NCBI RefSeq assembly: GCF_000763905.1
Contig: NZ_JRKN01000013.1
Span: 1 to 64,000, forward strand
Length of the DNA stretch: 64,000 bases
Origin: Paracoccus halophilus
GTDB lineage: Bacteria; Pseudomonadota; Alphaproteobacteria; Rhodobacterales; Rhodobacteraceae
Direction: 5' to 3'
Below are positions 52,998 to 61,664 of the stretch, one piece after another (positions within the stretch are counted from its first letter, which is position 1; each line of letters starts with the position of its first letter). A program made the translations under genes and the position numbers. The notes under the pieces were generated by a model, which was not told the origin of the DNA, searched no databases, and saw only the letters and a list, made by a program, of their open reading frames with translations.

Positions 52998-54488
52998 TTA
53001 CTTGCCCTTGGGCAGCTTGGAGACGAGCGACATGCCGACATCCATGCCCTCGAGCTGAAAGTGGGGTTTCAAATAGAATTTTCCCATGTAGTATCCGGGA
53101 TTTTCCTCGTCCTCCACCACTTCGACCTTGGCGCCAGCCAGAGGTTTCTTTGCCTTCTCGCGCTCGGTAGCGCTGTCAGGGTTCCCGGACACATATTTGT
53201 TGATCCAGGTTTGCAACTGGGTCTGCAATTGCAGTCGATCGGGACTCTGACCGATCTTGTCGCGCACCATACACTTAAGATAATGGCTGAATCGTGACAC
53301 TGCGAAAATATATGGCAGGCGCGAGGACATATTGTCCGAGGCAGTGGCCTGTTCATCGACGTATTTCTTGGGCCGGTACAGCGTCTGCGCGCCGATAAAG
53401 GCGGCCTTGTCGGTATGCTTGCGGTGGATCAGGCCGATCAGACCGGCCTTGGACAGTTCCGCCTCGCGGCGGTCGGTAATCGACACTTCGGTCGGGCATT
53501 TCAGATCCTTGGATCCGTCACCGGTGTCGAAATTATGGGTCGGCAGGTTCAGCACCTCGCCACCCGACTGCACGCCGCGAATCTGCACGGTCCAGCCGTG
53601 ATCCTTATGCGCGCGGTTGATGTTCACGGCCATGGCATGGGCCGCGTTCATCCAGGAATATTTCGTGCCGGCATGGCCGTCGGTCTCTTCCTCGAAGTTG
53701 AATTCCTCGACCACCGAATTCGAGTTCTGGCCATAAGGCTCGCGGGCCAGCACACGCGGCGCGACCAGCGCGACATAGCGCGAGTTTTCCGAATCGCGCA
53801 GCCCGTTCCAGGCGGCGTAATCCGGCGTGTCGAAGATTTCCGACAGATCCGGCGGCGTGCCCAGCTCGGTCCAGCTGTCCATGCCCAGCAGCTCCGGCGC
53901 CGCGGCCGAGATGAACGGCGCATGCGCCGCCGCCGCCACCTTGGAGATGTCGCGCAGCAGCGACACATCCGCCGTGCCATGGTCGAAATAATAATCCCCG
54001 ATCAGCGCACCGAAGGGCTTGCCGCCCAGGGTGCCGAACTCGGCCTCGTAGACGCGCATGTTCAGCGGCGACTTGTCCCATTTCGCGCCGGGATGGCGCC
54101 GCATCATCTGCTGCAGTTCCTTCTTCGAGACGTTCATCACCTTGACGCGCAGCGAGGCGTCCGTCTCGGAGTTGTTCACGGTATAGGCCAGACCGCGCCA
54201 CGAGGATTCCAGCTTCTGGAATTCTTCGTTATGGATGACCTCGTTCAGCTGCTCGGTCAGTTTCTGGTCCAGCTTCGACAGCATCGCATCGATGGTGTCG
54301 ATCACGTCCTCGGCGATCAGGCTCTGGTCGTCCAGCGCCTCGCGGACCAGCGCCACGACCGCGTTATCGACCTCTTTCGCGGCGACATCGGTGCGCGGCT
54401 TGATGGTCTGCTTCAGAATGTCCGAGAATTCATCCAGCCCGGCAAGGGCTCCGGCTTCGGCGACGCGGGCCTGCGTTTCTTGCGCCAT
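52998..54488 (-). CDS. tssC: T6SS sheath large subunit TssC (VipB)
   Basis: A 496-residue large sheath protein. The FQKLESSWRGLAYTV segment, FGTLGGKPFGALIGDYYFDH, NSNSVVEEFNFEE and the C-terminal GMDVGMSLVSKLPK are typical. The start codon shares one base with the tssB stop (TGATG on the leftward strand), so the two sheath proteins are co-translated. Confidence 0.97.
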   Translation of the reverse strand: MAQETQARVAEAGALAGLDEFSDILKQTIKPRTDVAAKEVDNAVVALVREALDDQSLIAEDVIDTIDAMLSKLDQKLTEQLNEVIHNEEFQKLESSWRGLAYTVNNSETDASLRVKVMNVSKKELQQMMRRHPGAKWDKSPLNMRVYEAEFGTLGGKPFGALIGDYYFDHGTADVSLLRDISKVAAAAHAPFISAAAPELLGMDSWTELGTPPDLSEIFDTPDYAAWNGLRDSENSRYVALVAPRVLAREPYGQNSNSVVEEFNFEEETDGHAGTKYSWMNAAHAMAVNINRAHKDHGWTVQIRGVQSGGEVLNLPTHNFDTGDGSKDLKCPTEVSITDRREAELSKAGLIGLIHRKHTDKAAFIGAQTLYRPKKYVDEQATASDNMSSRLPYIFAVSRFSHYLKCMVRDKIGQSPDRLQLQTQLQTWINKYVSGNPDSATEREKAKKPLAGAKVEVVEDEENPGYYMGKFYLKPHFQLEGMDVGMSLVSKLPKGK

Positions 54489-55009
54489 CAGCTATCCTCT
54501 CCGTCAACGGATTTCCTGTCTTCGCGCTCTGCCAGCGCGGCCATCAGTTCGGGATCGTTCAGCAGCTTGCGGATCTGATCCTGCGCCTTGGGCTTGGAAT
54601 TCATGTAGCGCTGCAGATTGGCCAGGTGCTGGCGCGCCTCGAGCAGCTTTTTCAGCGCCGGGATCTGGCGCGCGACCTCGGCCGGGTTGAAGTCGTCCAT
54701 GCTTTCGAAATTCAGCGAAACACCCAGCCGGCCCTCGCCATCGCCCAGCTTGTTCTCGACATTGAAAGTGACGCCGGGGGCGACGCTTTTCATGTATTCG
54801 TCCAGCGTCGCGGCGGTCACATCGACAAAGTCGCGCTCTTCCATGTCGGGCTTTTCGACCTGCGAGGCATTGCCCGACAGGTCCGACATCACGCCCAGCA
54901 CAAAGGGCAGCTCGACCATCTTTTCGGAATCGTAGGGGTCTTCGTAGGAAATGTTAACCCGTGGGGGGCGGTTGCGTTTGATAAAATCGGTCGATTTGTC
55001 CGAGGCCAT
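54488..55009 (-). CDS. tssB: T6SS sheath small subunit TssB (VipA)
   Basis: A 173-residue small sheath protein. RVNISYEDPYDSEKMVELPFVLGV at the start, FESMDDFNPAEVARQIP and the following LL-x-x-R-x-x-L-x-x-L helix fit TssB. It pairs with TssC to form the contractile sheath and carries the part that TssH recognises. Confidence 0.96.
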   Translation of the reverse strand: MASDKSTDFIKRNRPPRVNISYEDPYDSEKMVELPFVLGVMSDLSGNASQVEKPDMEERDFVDVTAATLDEYMKSVAPGVTFNVENKLGDGEGRLGVSLNFESMDDFNPAEVARQIPALKKLLEARQHLANLQRYMNSKPKAQDQIRKLLNDPELMAALAEREDRKSVDGEDS

Positions 55010-55074
55010 CAGGTCAATCCTCCACTGCGCAAGGCAAACGTCAAAACAGTCACCGAGTCAATTCCCCGAACAGA

Positions 55075-56403
55075 TCAGGCTTGTCCGGTTGTCTCCGGGG
55101 AAGCCAACAATTCAGCGACGATAGCGTCAAAACGCTTGTCAAGCATTTCCCGGGCTTTTGCAAGCAATAAGGGGATCGGGCTGGCGGGCTCATGCGCATG
55201 GAAATATCCCTCGACGCCGAGCATTTGCGCGACCAGATCGGCGCGCCGCCGGATCTCGGGGGCGAGGGCGGGCGGGCCGTCATCCGCCGGCCCCGCCGGC
55301 CCGTCCAGACCGTTCCGGGTCAGCGCCTTCAGCCGCTCCATCGGCAGCACGAAGGGGCTGCCCTGACCGATCCGCAGCCGCGCGCCGCCCGCTTCGACCG
55401 GCATCAGCACCTCGATCGCCTCGACCAGCGGCTTGCCGACCAGATCGCGCGCCTGCGCGACCAGCACCAGCGCCGGGGATGACGGCTCGTGCCCGGCCAG
55501 CCACAGCCGCGCGGCCTCGAGCGCGGCGGCCGCGGCGGCCCGGTCGTCGATCCGCGCCGCCATTGCCGCCGGCACCGCCGCGGCGGGCGGCCCGGCCGGC
55601 GCGGCGCCGGGTTCCGCAGGCGCCGGCGCCGGCTCGGGCCGGGTATCGGCGGACCATGGCCGCAAATCGGGCCGCGCGGCGGCGATCATGCCCTGCATAT
55701 CCGCCAGCGCCGTGCGCAGCGCGGCGAAATCGATGGTCAGCGGCCGCTCGGGATGGCTGGCGGCCAGCTGCTGCATGCGGTGCAGCGCGTCCGAGGCCCG
55801 GCTCAGCCGGTCATGGACCGCGTCCACCGCCTTTTGATTGGCCGCCGCCCGCAGCGGCGCCAGCAGGTCGGCGCCGGCCAGATCGCGCTCGGACGCGCGG
55901 GGCTCGGCCTTGCCGGTCGCGACCATGAAGCGGCGCAGCGTGACCTCGGAATTCGGCAGAAGCGGCAGATGCAGCAGCGGCATCACCACCACCGGCTGGC
56001 TGTTCAGCGAATCGATGGCCGCGCGCCGCTCGGCCCCCTGCGGGTGCAGCGCGTCGGGCCATTGCGCCATCATCGCGGCCATGTCCTCGAGCGATGCGGC
56101 GAAATCCTCGAGCCGGCCGGCAAGGATCTGGAACCGTGCCAGCAGGCTGACCAGCCGCAGGTCGCGGGTCCGCGCCAGCAGCCCGGCCAGCGCCGCCGTC
56201 TCGGCCGGCAGATCGACCGAGCGCGGATCGAACAGCCGGTCCTCGCGCCCGTCGCCGGCCAGACCGGGGGTGAAATAACGCTCGGGCAGGCGCGATTCGG
56301 CCTCGAAATAGTAATCCAGAAACTCGGGATCGTCCTGCCGTTCCAGATCGGGCCCGCAGGGCGCCTCGGGCGAAACCGGCTCAAGAAGGTTGAAAGCTGC
56401 CAA
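55075..56403 (-). CDS. tssA: T6SS protein TssA (ImpA N-terminal domain)
   Basis: A 442-residue cap or priming protein of tail assembly. The N-terminal ImpA domain is clear: L-x-P-V-S-P-E-A-P-C-G-P-D-L-E followed by RDLRLVSLLARFQILAGRL and WPDALHPQ. A Pro/Ala-rich linker (about 255-285) leads to a C-terminal domain with HEPSSPALVLVAQARDLVGKP and HEPASPIPLLLAKAREM, two copies of the helical S-P-x-x-L-L-x-x-A motif. A 65-base gap separates it from tssB. Confidence 0.93.
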   Translation of the reverse strand: MAAFNLLEPVSPEAPCGPDLERQDDPEFLDYYFEAESRLPERYFTPGLAGDGREDRLFDPRSVDLPAETAALAGLLARTRDLRLVSLLARFQILAGRLEDFAASLEDMAAMMAQWPDALHPQGAERRAAIDSLNSQPVVVMPLLHLPLLPNSEVTLRRFMVATGKAEPRASERDLAGADLLAPLRAAANQKAVDAVHDRLSRASDALHRMQQLAASHPERPLTIDFAALRTALADMQGMIAAARPDLRPWSADTRPEPAPAPAEPGAAPAGPPAAAVPAAMAARIDDRAAAAAALEAARLWLAGHEPSSPALVLVAQARDLVGKPLVEAIEVLMPVEAGGARLRIGQGSPFVLPMERLKALTRNGLDGPAGPADDGPPALAPEIRRRADLVAQMLGVEGYFHAHEPASPIPLLLAKAREMLDKRFDAIVAELLASPETTGQA

Positions 56404-56434
56404 ATCGGAACCTCGTCAACGGGGATGCGCGGGA

Positions 56435-57583
56435 TCAGTCCGGCAAACCCTCGCGATCATGCGCTTTTCGATAGGCCTGCGCAAACAGGCGGATGAATTC
56501 GTCCAGGATGCCGTTTTCGCTGGCGGTCTTGATGTCCCAGCGTGCGACGAACTCGTCCCAGGATCGTGATTTCCGGTTGCCCATCAGCTGCCTGGACTTG
56601 ATTTCCGCATCGATCCGATTGGGTTCCAGATCCTCGACCAGCGCCAGAAGCGCGGGCTGCAGGGCCGCGAACAGGGCGCTCTGGTGGCGGCGCAGGTCCC
56701 ACAGCGCGGCATCGAACCCGTCGGCCCCGGTCACGAACCCGGCGCGCGGGCGCAGGAACAGCGCATCCATCGCCTGTTCGGAATCGGGCAGGAATTTCAG
56801 CGGATTGTTGTCGGTCGCGCCGCGCATGGTGCGCTCTCCCGCCCGGGTGAAATGGCGGGCGGCGGCCCGGTCCTGCAAGGCCGCCATGATATGGGTGGTG
56901 GCCGTGCGCAGCGCCTGGCCCATACTGCGGGCCAGATCCTCGGCCGCGACATCGCGGGCATATTCGACCGGCAGGCCCGCCCCTTCGCAAAAGGCGCGCA
57001 GGATGGCGGCCGAATCGCCGCTGTCGACAGCGCTCGGCGGGGCTTGGGCGGGCACCGCCGCCGGGCTTTGCGGCTTGGGCTCGGGCATGGGAAACGGCAC
57101 GAAATCCTGCGCGAAATCCGGCCCGTGGCGCAGGGTCTCGGCCGGGTAGATCTCGATCGGTTCGCGCAGGGCGCCAAGCGCCCAGGGGTCGTCGGTCACC
57201 GGCTCGATGACCGGGTTGTCGACACGATGCGCGGGCAGCGAGCCGGGCGTCATTCCCCCGCCCTGCGGCAGATCGAACAGCGCCACGATCACATATTGCC
57301 CGACCTGGAAGCGGTCGCCATGGGCCAGCGGATGCGGCCCGTCCAGCCGGTGCCGGTGCCCCTGCAGGAAGGTTCCGTTGGTCGAGCGGTCCTGCAGCCA
57401 CCATTTTCCGCCCTCGAAGGTGACGTCGAAATGATGCCCCGAGATATAGCGGCTGGCATCGGGCAGGACCCAGTTCATGCCCGGCCGCCGGCCGACCTGG
57501 ATGCCGTTTTCCGGCACCAGGATGCTGACCGGGCCGCCATCGTCCAGCACGTGAAAGTTTTCGATCTGAAGCGTCAGGGTCAT
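56435..57583 (-). CDS. T6SS-associated FHA-domain protein (TagH/Fha)
   Basis: A 382-residue protein. The N-terminal FHA domain (about 20-95) shows GRRPGMNWVLPD, ISGHHFDV and the STNGTFL motif that reads phosphothreonine. A variable linker follows, then the T6SS-specific C-terminal domain (about 195-382, with NPLKFLPDSEQAMDALF and the W-D-x-F-x-x-R-W segment). It is the expected target of the PpkA kinase and of TagF encoded 31 kb to the left. A gap of six bases lies between it and the DUF6931 gene. Confidence 0.93.
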   Translation of the reverse strand: MTLTLQIENFHVLDDGGPVSILVPENGIQVGRRPGMNWVLPDASRYISGHHFDVTFEGGKWWLQDRSTNGTFLQGHRHRLDGPHPLAHGDRFQVGQYVIVALFDLPQGGGMTPGSLPAHRVDNPVIEPVTDDPWALGALREPIEIYPAETLRHGPDFAQDFVPFPMPEPKPQSPAAVPAQAPPSAVDSGDSAAILRAFCEGAGLPVEYARDVAAEDLARSMGQALRTATTHIMAALQDRAAARHFTRAGERTMRGATDNNPLKFLPDSEQAMDALFLRPRAGFVTGADGFDAALWDLRRHQSALFAALQPALLALVEDLEPNRIDAEIKSRQLMGNRKSRSWDEFVARWDIKTASENGILDEFIRLFAQAYRKAHDREGLPD

Positions 57584-57589
57584 GTCATA

Positions 57590-58174
57590 TCAGTAGGCGC
57601 GAAACAGCGCCTCGGCCATATCGAGAAAGCGGGCAAGGTAAAATGACCGGCGCGACAAATCGGCGCGCGCCAGGCAGGACAGCACGGCGCTGTTCAGCGC
57701 GACCGGCGTCTTGTGCGGCGGCGCGCGTTCGGGATCGTTGGGCGCCGGGCCGCCGGTCGACCAGCCCACCGCCAGCGCCAGCAGGATCGAGGGGCTGCGC
57801 GACGGCGCCCAGAGCGCCTCGCGCATGATCTCGTGGCGCAACCGGGTCGAGGGCGCGGCAAGCCATGTCGCGATGCTTTCCATCATCGGCCGTTCATGCG
57901 CTTGCAGATGATCCGCCATCAGGCGCAGACATTCGTAACCCCATCCCGCCGCCGCACTGGGGCTGGCGGCGAATGAGGTGAATGTCACGGCCTCTTCCGG
58001 CGTGGTCGAGGCCCGCAGCCGCGCGAGGAAATGCAGGCCGTTCTCGTCATGACGCGGCCGCAGCTTGACCAGATCGCCCAGTTGCGGAATCGCTGCGAAA
58101 AGCTCCGACGGCTCGGCATCGCGCAACATCCGTTGCGGTGGTCTGGTGGTGTCGAGTCCACGGTCTTCGCTCAT
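57590..58174 (-). CDS. DUF6931-like T6SS-linked protein
   Basis: A 194-residue, alpha-helical-looking cytoplasmic protein without signal peptide. It resembles a small family of T6SS-linked proteins that I recall as DUF6931 (segment GWGYECLRLMADHLQ and a later W-S-T-G-G-PAPNDPE loop). Function is unknown. It is the first gene of the leftward T6SS operon, immediately ahead of the FHA gene, so an adaptor role in the phosphorylation pathway is possible but unproven. Confidence 0.6.
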   Translation of the reverse strand: MSEDRGLDTTRPPQRMLRDAEPSELFAAIPQLGDLVKLRPRHDENGLHFLARLRASTTPEEAVTFTSFAASPSAAAGWGYECLRLMADHLQAHERPMMESIATWLAAPSTRLRHEIMREALWAPSRSPSILLALAVGWSTGGPAPNDPERAPPHKTPVALNSAVLSCLARADLSRRSFYLARFLDMAEALFRAY

Positions 58175-58338
58175 CGTGATATCGTCCCGGGCTTAAGGGA
58201 TGGTAAGGGGATGTTCCTGCCCACGCCCTGCGGAATATGAAATTCCTGGCCGAAAGGTGCAACACGAAGTTACGCGGGTCGGCGGCTGCCAGCCATGCCC
58301 GGCGGGCGGCCGGGGAAGGCGCCGGGCGGAACGGCCCG

Positions 58339-58356
58339 CCGTCGAGCGGACGACGG
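58339..58356 (-). terminator. Hairpin after the sox hydrolase gene
   Basis: CCGTCG, a 6-base loop and CGACGG form a perfect 6-bp stem about 10 bases after the leftward hydrolase stop codon. There is no T-tract. The 191-base gap 58175-58365 also must hold the promoter of the leftward T6SS operon. Confidence 0.35.
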
Positions 58357-58365
58357 GCGCGGCTG

Positions 58366-59310
58366 CTATTCGAACTCCATCTCGGAAAAGACGACGCCGG
58401 CATTGCGGGTGGCCAGTTCCTCGAAGGTGTCCATGTATTCCCAGCGGGACTGATCGACGTAATAGGCGCCGGCCAGATCGCCGCCATCCTCGATATGCTG
58501 GCCGATCTTCTCGTGCAGGTCCCTGAGATATTCGGTCGTTCCCCGGCGGATCGTGTCCAGATCGGTCGGCGCCCCGTGGCCGGGTACGATCACCTCGGCG
58601 CCCAGGGGTTCGAGCTTCGTCTCGAAGGTCTCGATCCAGCATGAGGTGCAGGTGCCCTCGAAAATGGGCGGCATGCGTTCCGAAAAGGCGATGTCGCCGG
58701 CGATCAGCACCTGTCGGTCGGGCAGCCAGACCTGCGTGTCGCCCGGCGAATGGGCGGGGCCCAGATGCAGCACCTCGATCCGCGTGTCGCCCATCCGGAT
58801 CTCCCTGCGGTCGGTGAATGTCTCGGTCGGCGGAACAATGGTCGTGCCCTCGGCATTCTCGCGGGCATAGGAGCGCAGCGCCTCCAGCCCGCGCGGCCCG
58901 TCCAGGTCCAGAAACGCCCGCGCCGCATCCTCATGGGCAAGGATCGACACGCCCTGCGCCGCCCAATAGCTGTTGCCCAGCATCGCATGGCCCTGGCCGT
59001 TCTCGTTGATGACCAGCCTGACCGGCTGGTCGGTGAGCTTGCGGATTTCCGCGTGCAGGGCCTCGGCCAGCTTCCAGGACGCGCCGCCATTGACCACGGC
59101 CACGCCGTCGCCCGTCACGACAAAGGACAGGTTGTTGTTGTGGCCGGCGTTTTCATAGGTCGGCGGCTGCGTTGCGCCAATCGCGCTGTAGATGCCCGGC
59201 GCGACCTCGACCGGGCGGTCATAGAGCACCGAGTCCGGATATTTGTCCGACGTGTCGTCGGCCAGCGCGGGAGGGGCCATCAGCAGGGCCAGAAACAGGG
59301 CGATTCTCAT
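58366..59310 (-). CDS. Periplasmic metallo-beta-lactamase-fold protein, SoxH-like
   Basis: A 314-residue exported protein (signal peptide about 1-17, ending ALA) with the metallo-beta-lactamase fold. The usual first metal motif HxHxDH is replaced by NENGQGH (102-108), keeping only the last histidine; later ligands in LGPAHSPGDT, AGDIAF and VPGHG are present. Length and position after SoxV-SoxW and another hydrolase match SoxH of Paracoccus sox clusters, a proposed thiol-ester or thiol hydrolase. Activity is unknown. The start overlaps the preceding gene as ATGA; the frame to 59988 runs inside that gene. Confidence 0.7.
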   Translation of the reverse strand: MRIALFLALLMAPPALADDTSDKYPDSVLYDRPVEVAPGIYSAIGATQPPTYENAGHNNNLSFVVTGDGVAVVNGGASWKLAEALHAEIRKLTDQPVRLVINENGQGHAMLGNSYWAAQGVSILAHEDAARAFLDLDGPRGLEALRSYARENAEGTTIVPPTETFTDRREIRMGDTRIEVLHLGPAHSPGDTQVWLPDRQVLIAGDIAFSERMPPIFEGTCTSCWIETFETKLEPLGAEVIVPGHGAPTDLDTIRRGTTEYLRDLHEKIGQHIEDGGDLAGAYYVDQSRWEYMDTFEELATRNAGVVFSEMEFE

Positions 59311-60236
59311 GCGTCCATCTCCTCGAAACGAAAGGCCGCGCCGTCGCGCGCGATCCGGCCGATGCCGCCCTCCGGGAGGTGATAGCCGAGGATCGTCCAG
59401 CCCTCGTCGGCCAGCCGTGGCAGCAGGGTGCGGCGGGTCGCGGTCGCCTGTTCGGGATCGCTGTCGGTCGAGGTGCCCAGTTCCGGGCGAAAGATCGCGG
59501 CTGCCGAGGTGACGAAATCGCCGGTCACGAAGACCCCCTGCCCCGGCGTGCCGACGGCATAGGACATGTGCCCGGGCGTATGACCCGGCGTCGAAACGGC
59601 GCGGATGCCCGGCAGCACCTCGTCGCCGTCGCCGATCTGGCGGATGCGGTCGCCCACGGCGGTCAGCCGGCGCATGGCGCCGACGGCAAAGGACAGCCAT
59701 TCCTCGCCGATCGTCTCGGCCGTTCGGGGATCGGACCAATAGGCGAATTCCGCCGCGCCCATATGCAGCGCGGCATTCGGGAACAGCGGCTCGTCGAACT
59801 CGTCCAGCAGGCCCCACAGATGGTCGGGATGGGCATGGGTGAACAGCACGTCGGTCACATCCCCGGGCGCGATGCCAAGCGCGGCCAGCGCCTCGGGCAG
59901 ACGGCCGGCGGTCGGCACGAAATCGGGGCCGGAGCCGGCATCGAACAGGACCACCCGGTCCCCCGTCCGCAGCAGCGTCAGGTTGCACGGGCTGACCACG
60001 ACGCCCTCGGTCGGCAGGTCGAACATGTCGAGGATCGCGCCCCGGTCGCCTTCGGGCAGGCGCTCGAGGAAGAAGCCGGCGGGCAGTTCCAGATGACCGT
60101 CCGAGAGACTGTCGATCCGGACATCCCCCATCGTCATGCTGGTCAAGGCCCAGCCCCGGCGGGCCGCCAAAGGCAGGCCCGCAGTCGCGGCAAGGGCCGC
60201 TGTGCCGGTCAGGATGAAGCGTCGGCTGATGTTCAT
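59307..60236 (-). CDS. Tat-exported metallo-beta-lactamase-fold hydrolase, SoxG-like
   Basis: A 309-residue protein. The N-terminus SRRFILTGTAALAATAG is a twin-arginine signal, so it should be exported folded. The catalytic site is complete: FTHAHPDHLWG, STPGHTPGHMSY, VTGDFV and a late GYHLPEGG. It probably binds two metals and hydrolyses a sulfur-linked substrate in the periplasm; SoxG of Paracoccus has similar length and location. The identity is inferred from context. Confidence 0.7.
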   Translation of the reverse strand: MNISRRFILTGTAALAATAGLPLAARRGWALTSMTMGDVRIDSLSDGHLELPAGFFLERLPEGDRGAILDMFDLPTEGVVVSPCNLTLLRTGDRVVLFDAGSGPDFVPTAGRLPEALAALGIAPGDVTDVLFTHAHPDHLWGLLDEFDEPLFPNAALHMGAAEFAYWSDPRTAETIGEEWLSFAVGAMRRLTAVGDRIRQIGDGDEVLPGIRAVSTPGHTPGHMSYAVGTPGQGVFVTGDFVTSAAAIFRPELGTSTDSDPEQATATRRTLLPRLADEGWTILGYHLPEGGIGRIARDGAAFRFEEMDA

Positions 60237-60261
60237 GTTGTCCTCCCCCGTCTCATATCGG

Positions 60262-60813
60262 TTATCGCCCGATGGCCTCGGCCAGCGATCTTCCGCTGTC
60301 CGGCCCGTCGGCCCGCGCCCATTCCAGCAGCGCGACCATCTGGTCGGGGCCAAGCACGCCGGGCAGCACCGCCATCGCGGCGCGGGCGGCATCGGCGCCC
60401 TCGGCCGGCTGGCGCGGCAACAGCATCAGCGTCGGCGTCACCGTGACGCCCCACTTGCCTGCCGCGCGCTTCTCGGTCAGCTCCTCGCCGTCCATGTCGG
60501 TGATCCCGGTGCCGCCGAACAGGTCGATCTGGATCACATCGAAATCCGAGCGGATCAGCGCCTCGACGCGCGGGTCGGTCAGAACCTCGTTATGCAGCTG
60601 CGCGCAATAGATGCAGCCGCGCTGCTCGACGATCAGCATCAGGTGGCGGCCGGCCGCGACGGCCTCGGCATTGTCCTCGGCCAGGATCTTGAAGCTGTCC
60701 TTGAGCCAGTCGGGCTTGTGCAGACCGTCATCGCCCATCGGCACCTCGGCCGCGGCCGGCTGGAACAGGCCCAGTGTCAGCATCAGGACGGAAAGGGGGG
60801 AAATCCGTATCAT
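60262..60813 (-). CDS. soxW: Periplasmic thioredoxin SoxW
   Basis: A 183-residue exported thioredoxin-fold protein (signal about 1-22). The redox pair is C67-x-x-C70 in EQRGCIYC. The cis-proline side reads TVTPTLMLLP. SoxW receives electrons from the membrane carrier SoxV and keeps Sox components in an active thiol state. The ATG at 60813 overlaps the soxV stop as ATGA; the longer frame lies inside soxV. Confidence 0.85.
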   Translation of the reverse strand: MIRISPLSVLMLTLGLFQPAAAEVPMGDDGLHKPDWLKDSFKILAEDNAEAVAAGRHLMLIVEQRGCIYCAQLHNEVLTDPRVEALIRSDFDVIQIDLFGGTGITDMDGEELTEKRAAGKWGVTVTPTLMLLPRQPAEGADAARAAMAVLPGVLGPDQMVALLEWARADGPDSGRSLAEAIGR

Positions 60814-61547
60814 CTCAGCGTCGCGCTCCAGTCGAAGTTTTCGATCATGACGGCGGCAATGCGATTGACGCTGTCGGTGGCAATCAGGACGGCAAACAGG
60901 ATCAGCATGGCGCCCATGCCGCGCTCGACCCAGCCAAGGGCGCGACGATGGCGGCCCACCCAGGACAGGAAGGGCCGCGCGAACAGCGCCGCCAGCACGA
61001 ACGGCAGCGTCATCGCCAGGCCATAGACCAGAAGCAGCGCGCCCCCGCGCCACAGATCGTCCTGCCCCGAGGCGACGAACAGGATCGCCGCAAGCGCCGG
61101 GCCGACGCAGGGCGTCCAGCCGAAACCGAAGGCCAGACCCATGAGATAGGCGCCCGCCAGCGAAGCCGGGTCGCCGCCGGCCTCGATCCGGGCTTCGCGA
61201 TACAGCAGCGGGATGCGGATCAGGCCCAGGAAATGCAGACCAAAGCCCGCGAGGATCGCCGCCGCCAGCCAGGACAGTTCGGTCCGCCAGCGCGCGAAGG
61301 CCGAACCCAGCACGGTCGCCCCCAGCCCCAGCAGGACAAAGATCGTCGTCACGCCCAGGGCAAAGGCCACGGCCCCGATCACCAGCCGCCGCTGCGCGCC
61401 CGGCCGCAGGCCGCCCTCGGCCCGCAGATCGCCCATCGAGATGCCGGCCAGATAGCACAGGTAGAACGGCACCATCGGCAGGATGCAGGGGGACAGGAAC
61501 GACAGAAGGCCGGCGATGATCGCCCCGCCATACGAGATATCGGGCAT
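60810..61547 (-). CDS. soxV: CcdA-family thiol transporter SoxV
   Basis: A 245-residue inner-membrane protein with six predicted membrane segments. The redox cysteines are C21 in FLSPCILPMVPFY and a second in FGWTPCVGP, both hallmarks of CcdA/SoxV. It carries reducing equivalents from cytoplasmic thioredoxin to SoxW and, indirectly, to SoxYZ. The true start is the ATG at 61547, divergent from soxS. It begins the leftward soxV-soxW-hydrolase-hydrolase operon. Confidence 0.9.
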   Translation of the reverse strand: MPDISYGGAIIAGLLSFLSPCILPMVPFYLCYLAGISMGDLRAEGGLRPGAQRRLVIGAVAFALGVTTIFVLLGLGATVLGSAFARWRTELSWLAAAILAGFGLHFLGLIRIPLLYREARIEAGGDPASLAGAYLMGLAFGFGWTPCVGPALAAILFVASGQDDLWRGGALLLVYGLAMTLPFVLAALFARPFLSWVGRHRRALGWVERGMGAMLILFAVLIATDSVNRIAAVMIENFDWSATLR

Positions 61548-61664
61548 TCTCTCCCTCCCATGGCCCCCGGCCACCGGGCGGGAACATTCATTCATTGTAA
61601 TGCTTGCATTTTTATCGGCAAGCCCGCAGACTGCCGGGCGGATCACTTTTCGCCGAGGCCGAAC
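61548..61664. promoter_or_regulatory. Divergent soxV-soxS promoter region
   Basis: This 117-base divergent gap should hold both promoters. An AT-rich core at 61584-61615 interrupts very GC-rich sequence. In Paracoccus pantotrophus the repressor SoxR binds the equivalent soxS-soxV gap, and the soxR gene is 2 kb away here. Confidence 0.55.
61599..61610. promoter_or_regulatory. Palindrome, candidate SoxR operator
   Basis: AATGC-TT-GCATT is a perfect palindrome with 5-base arms in the AT-rich centre of the soxV-soxS gap. An overlapping CATTCATTGTAATG offers a second imperfect inverted arrangement. ArsR-family repressors bind such short inverted repeats over promoters. Confidence 0.45.
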
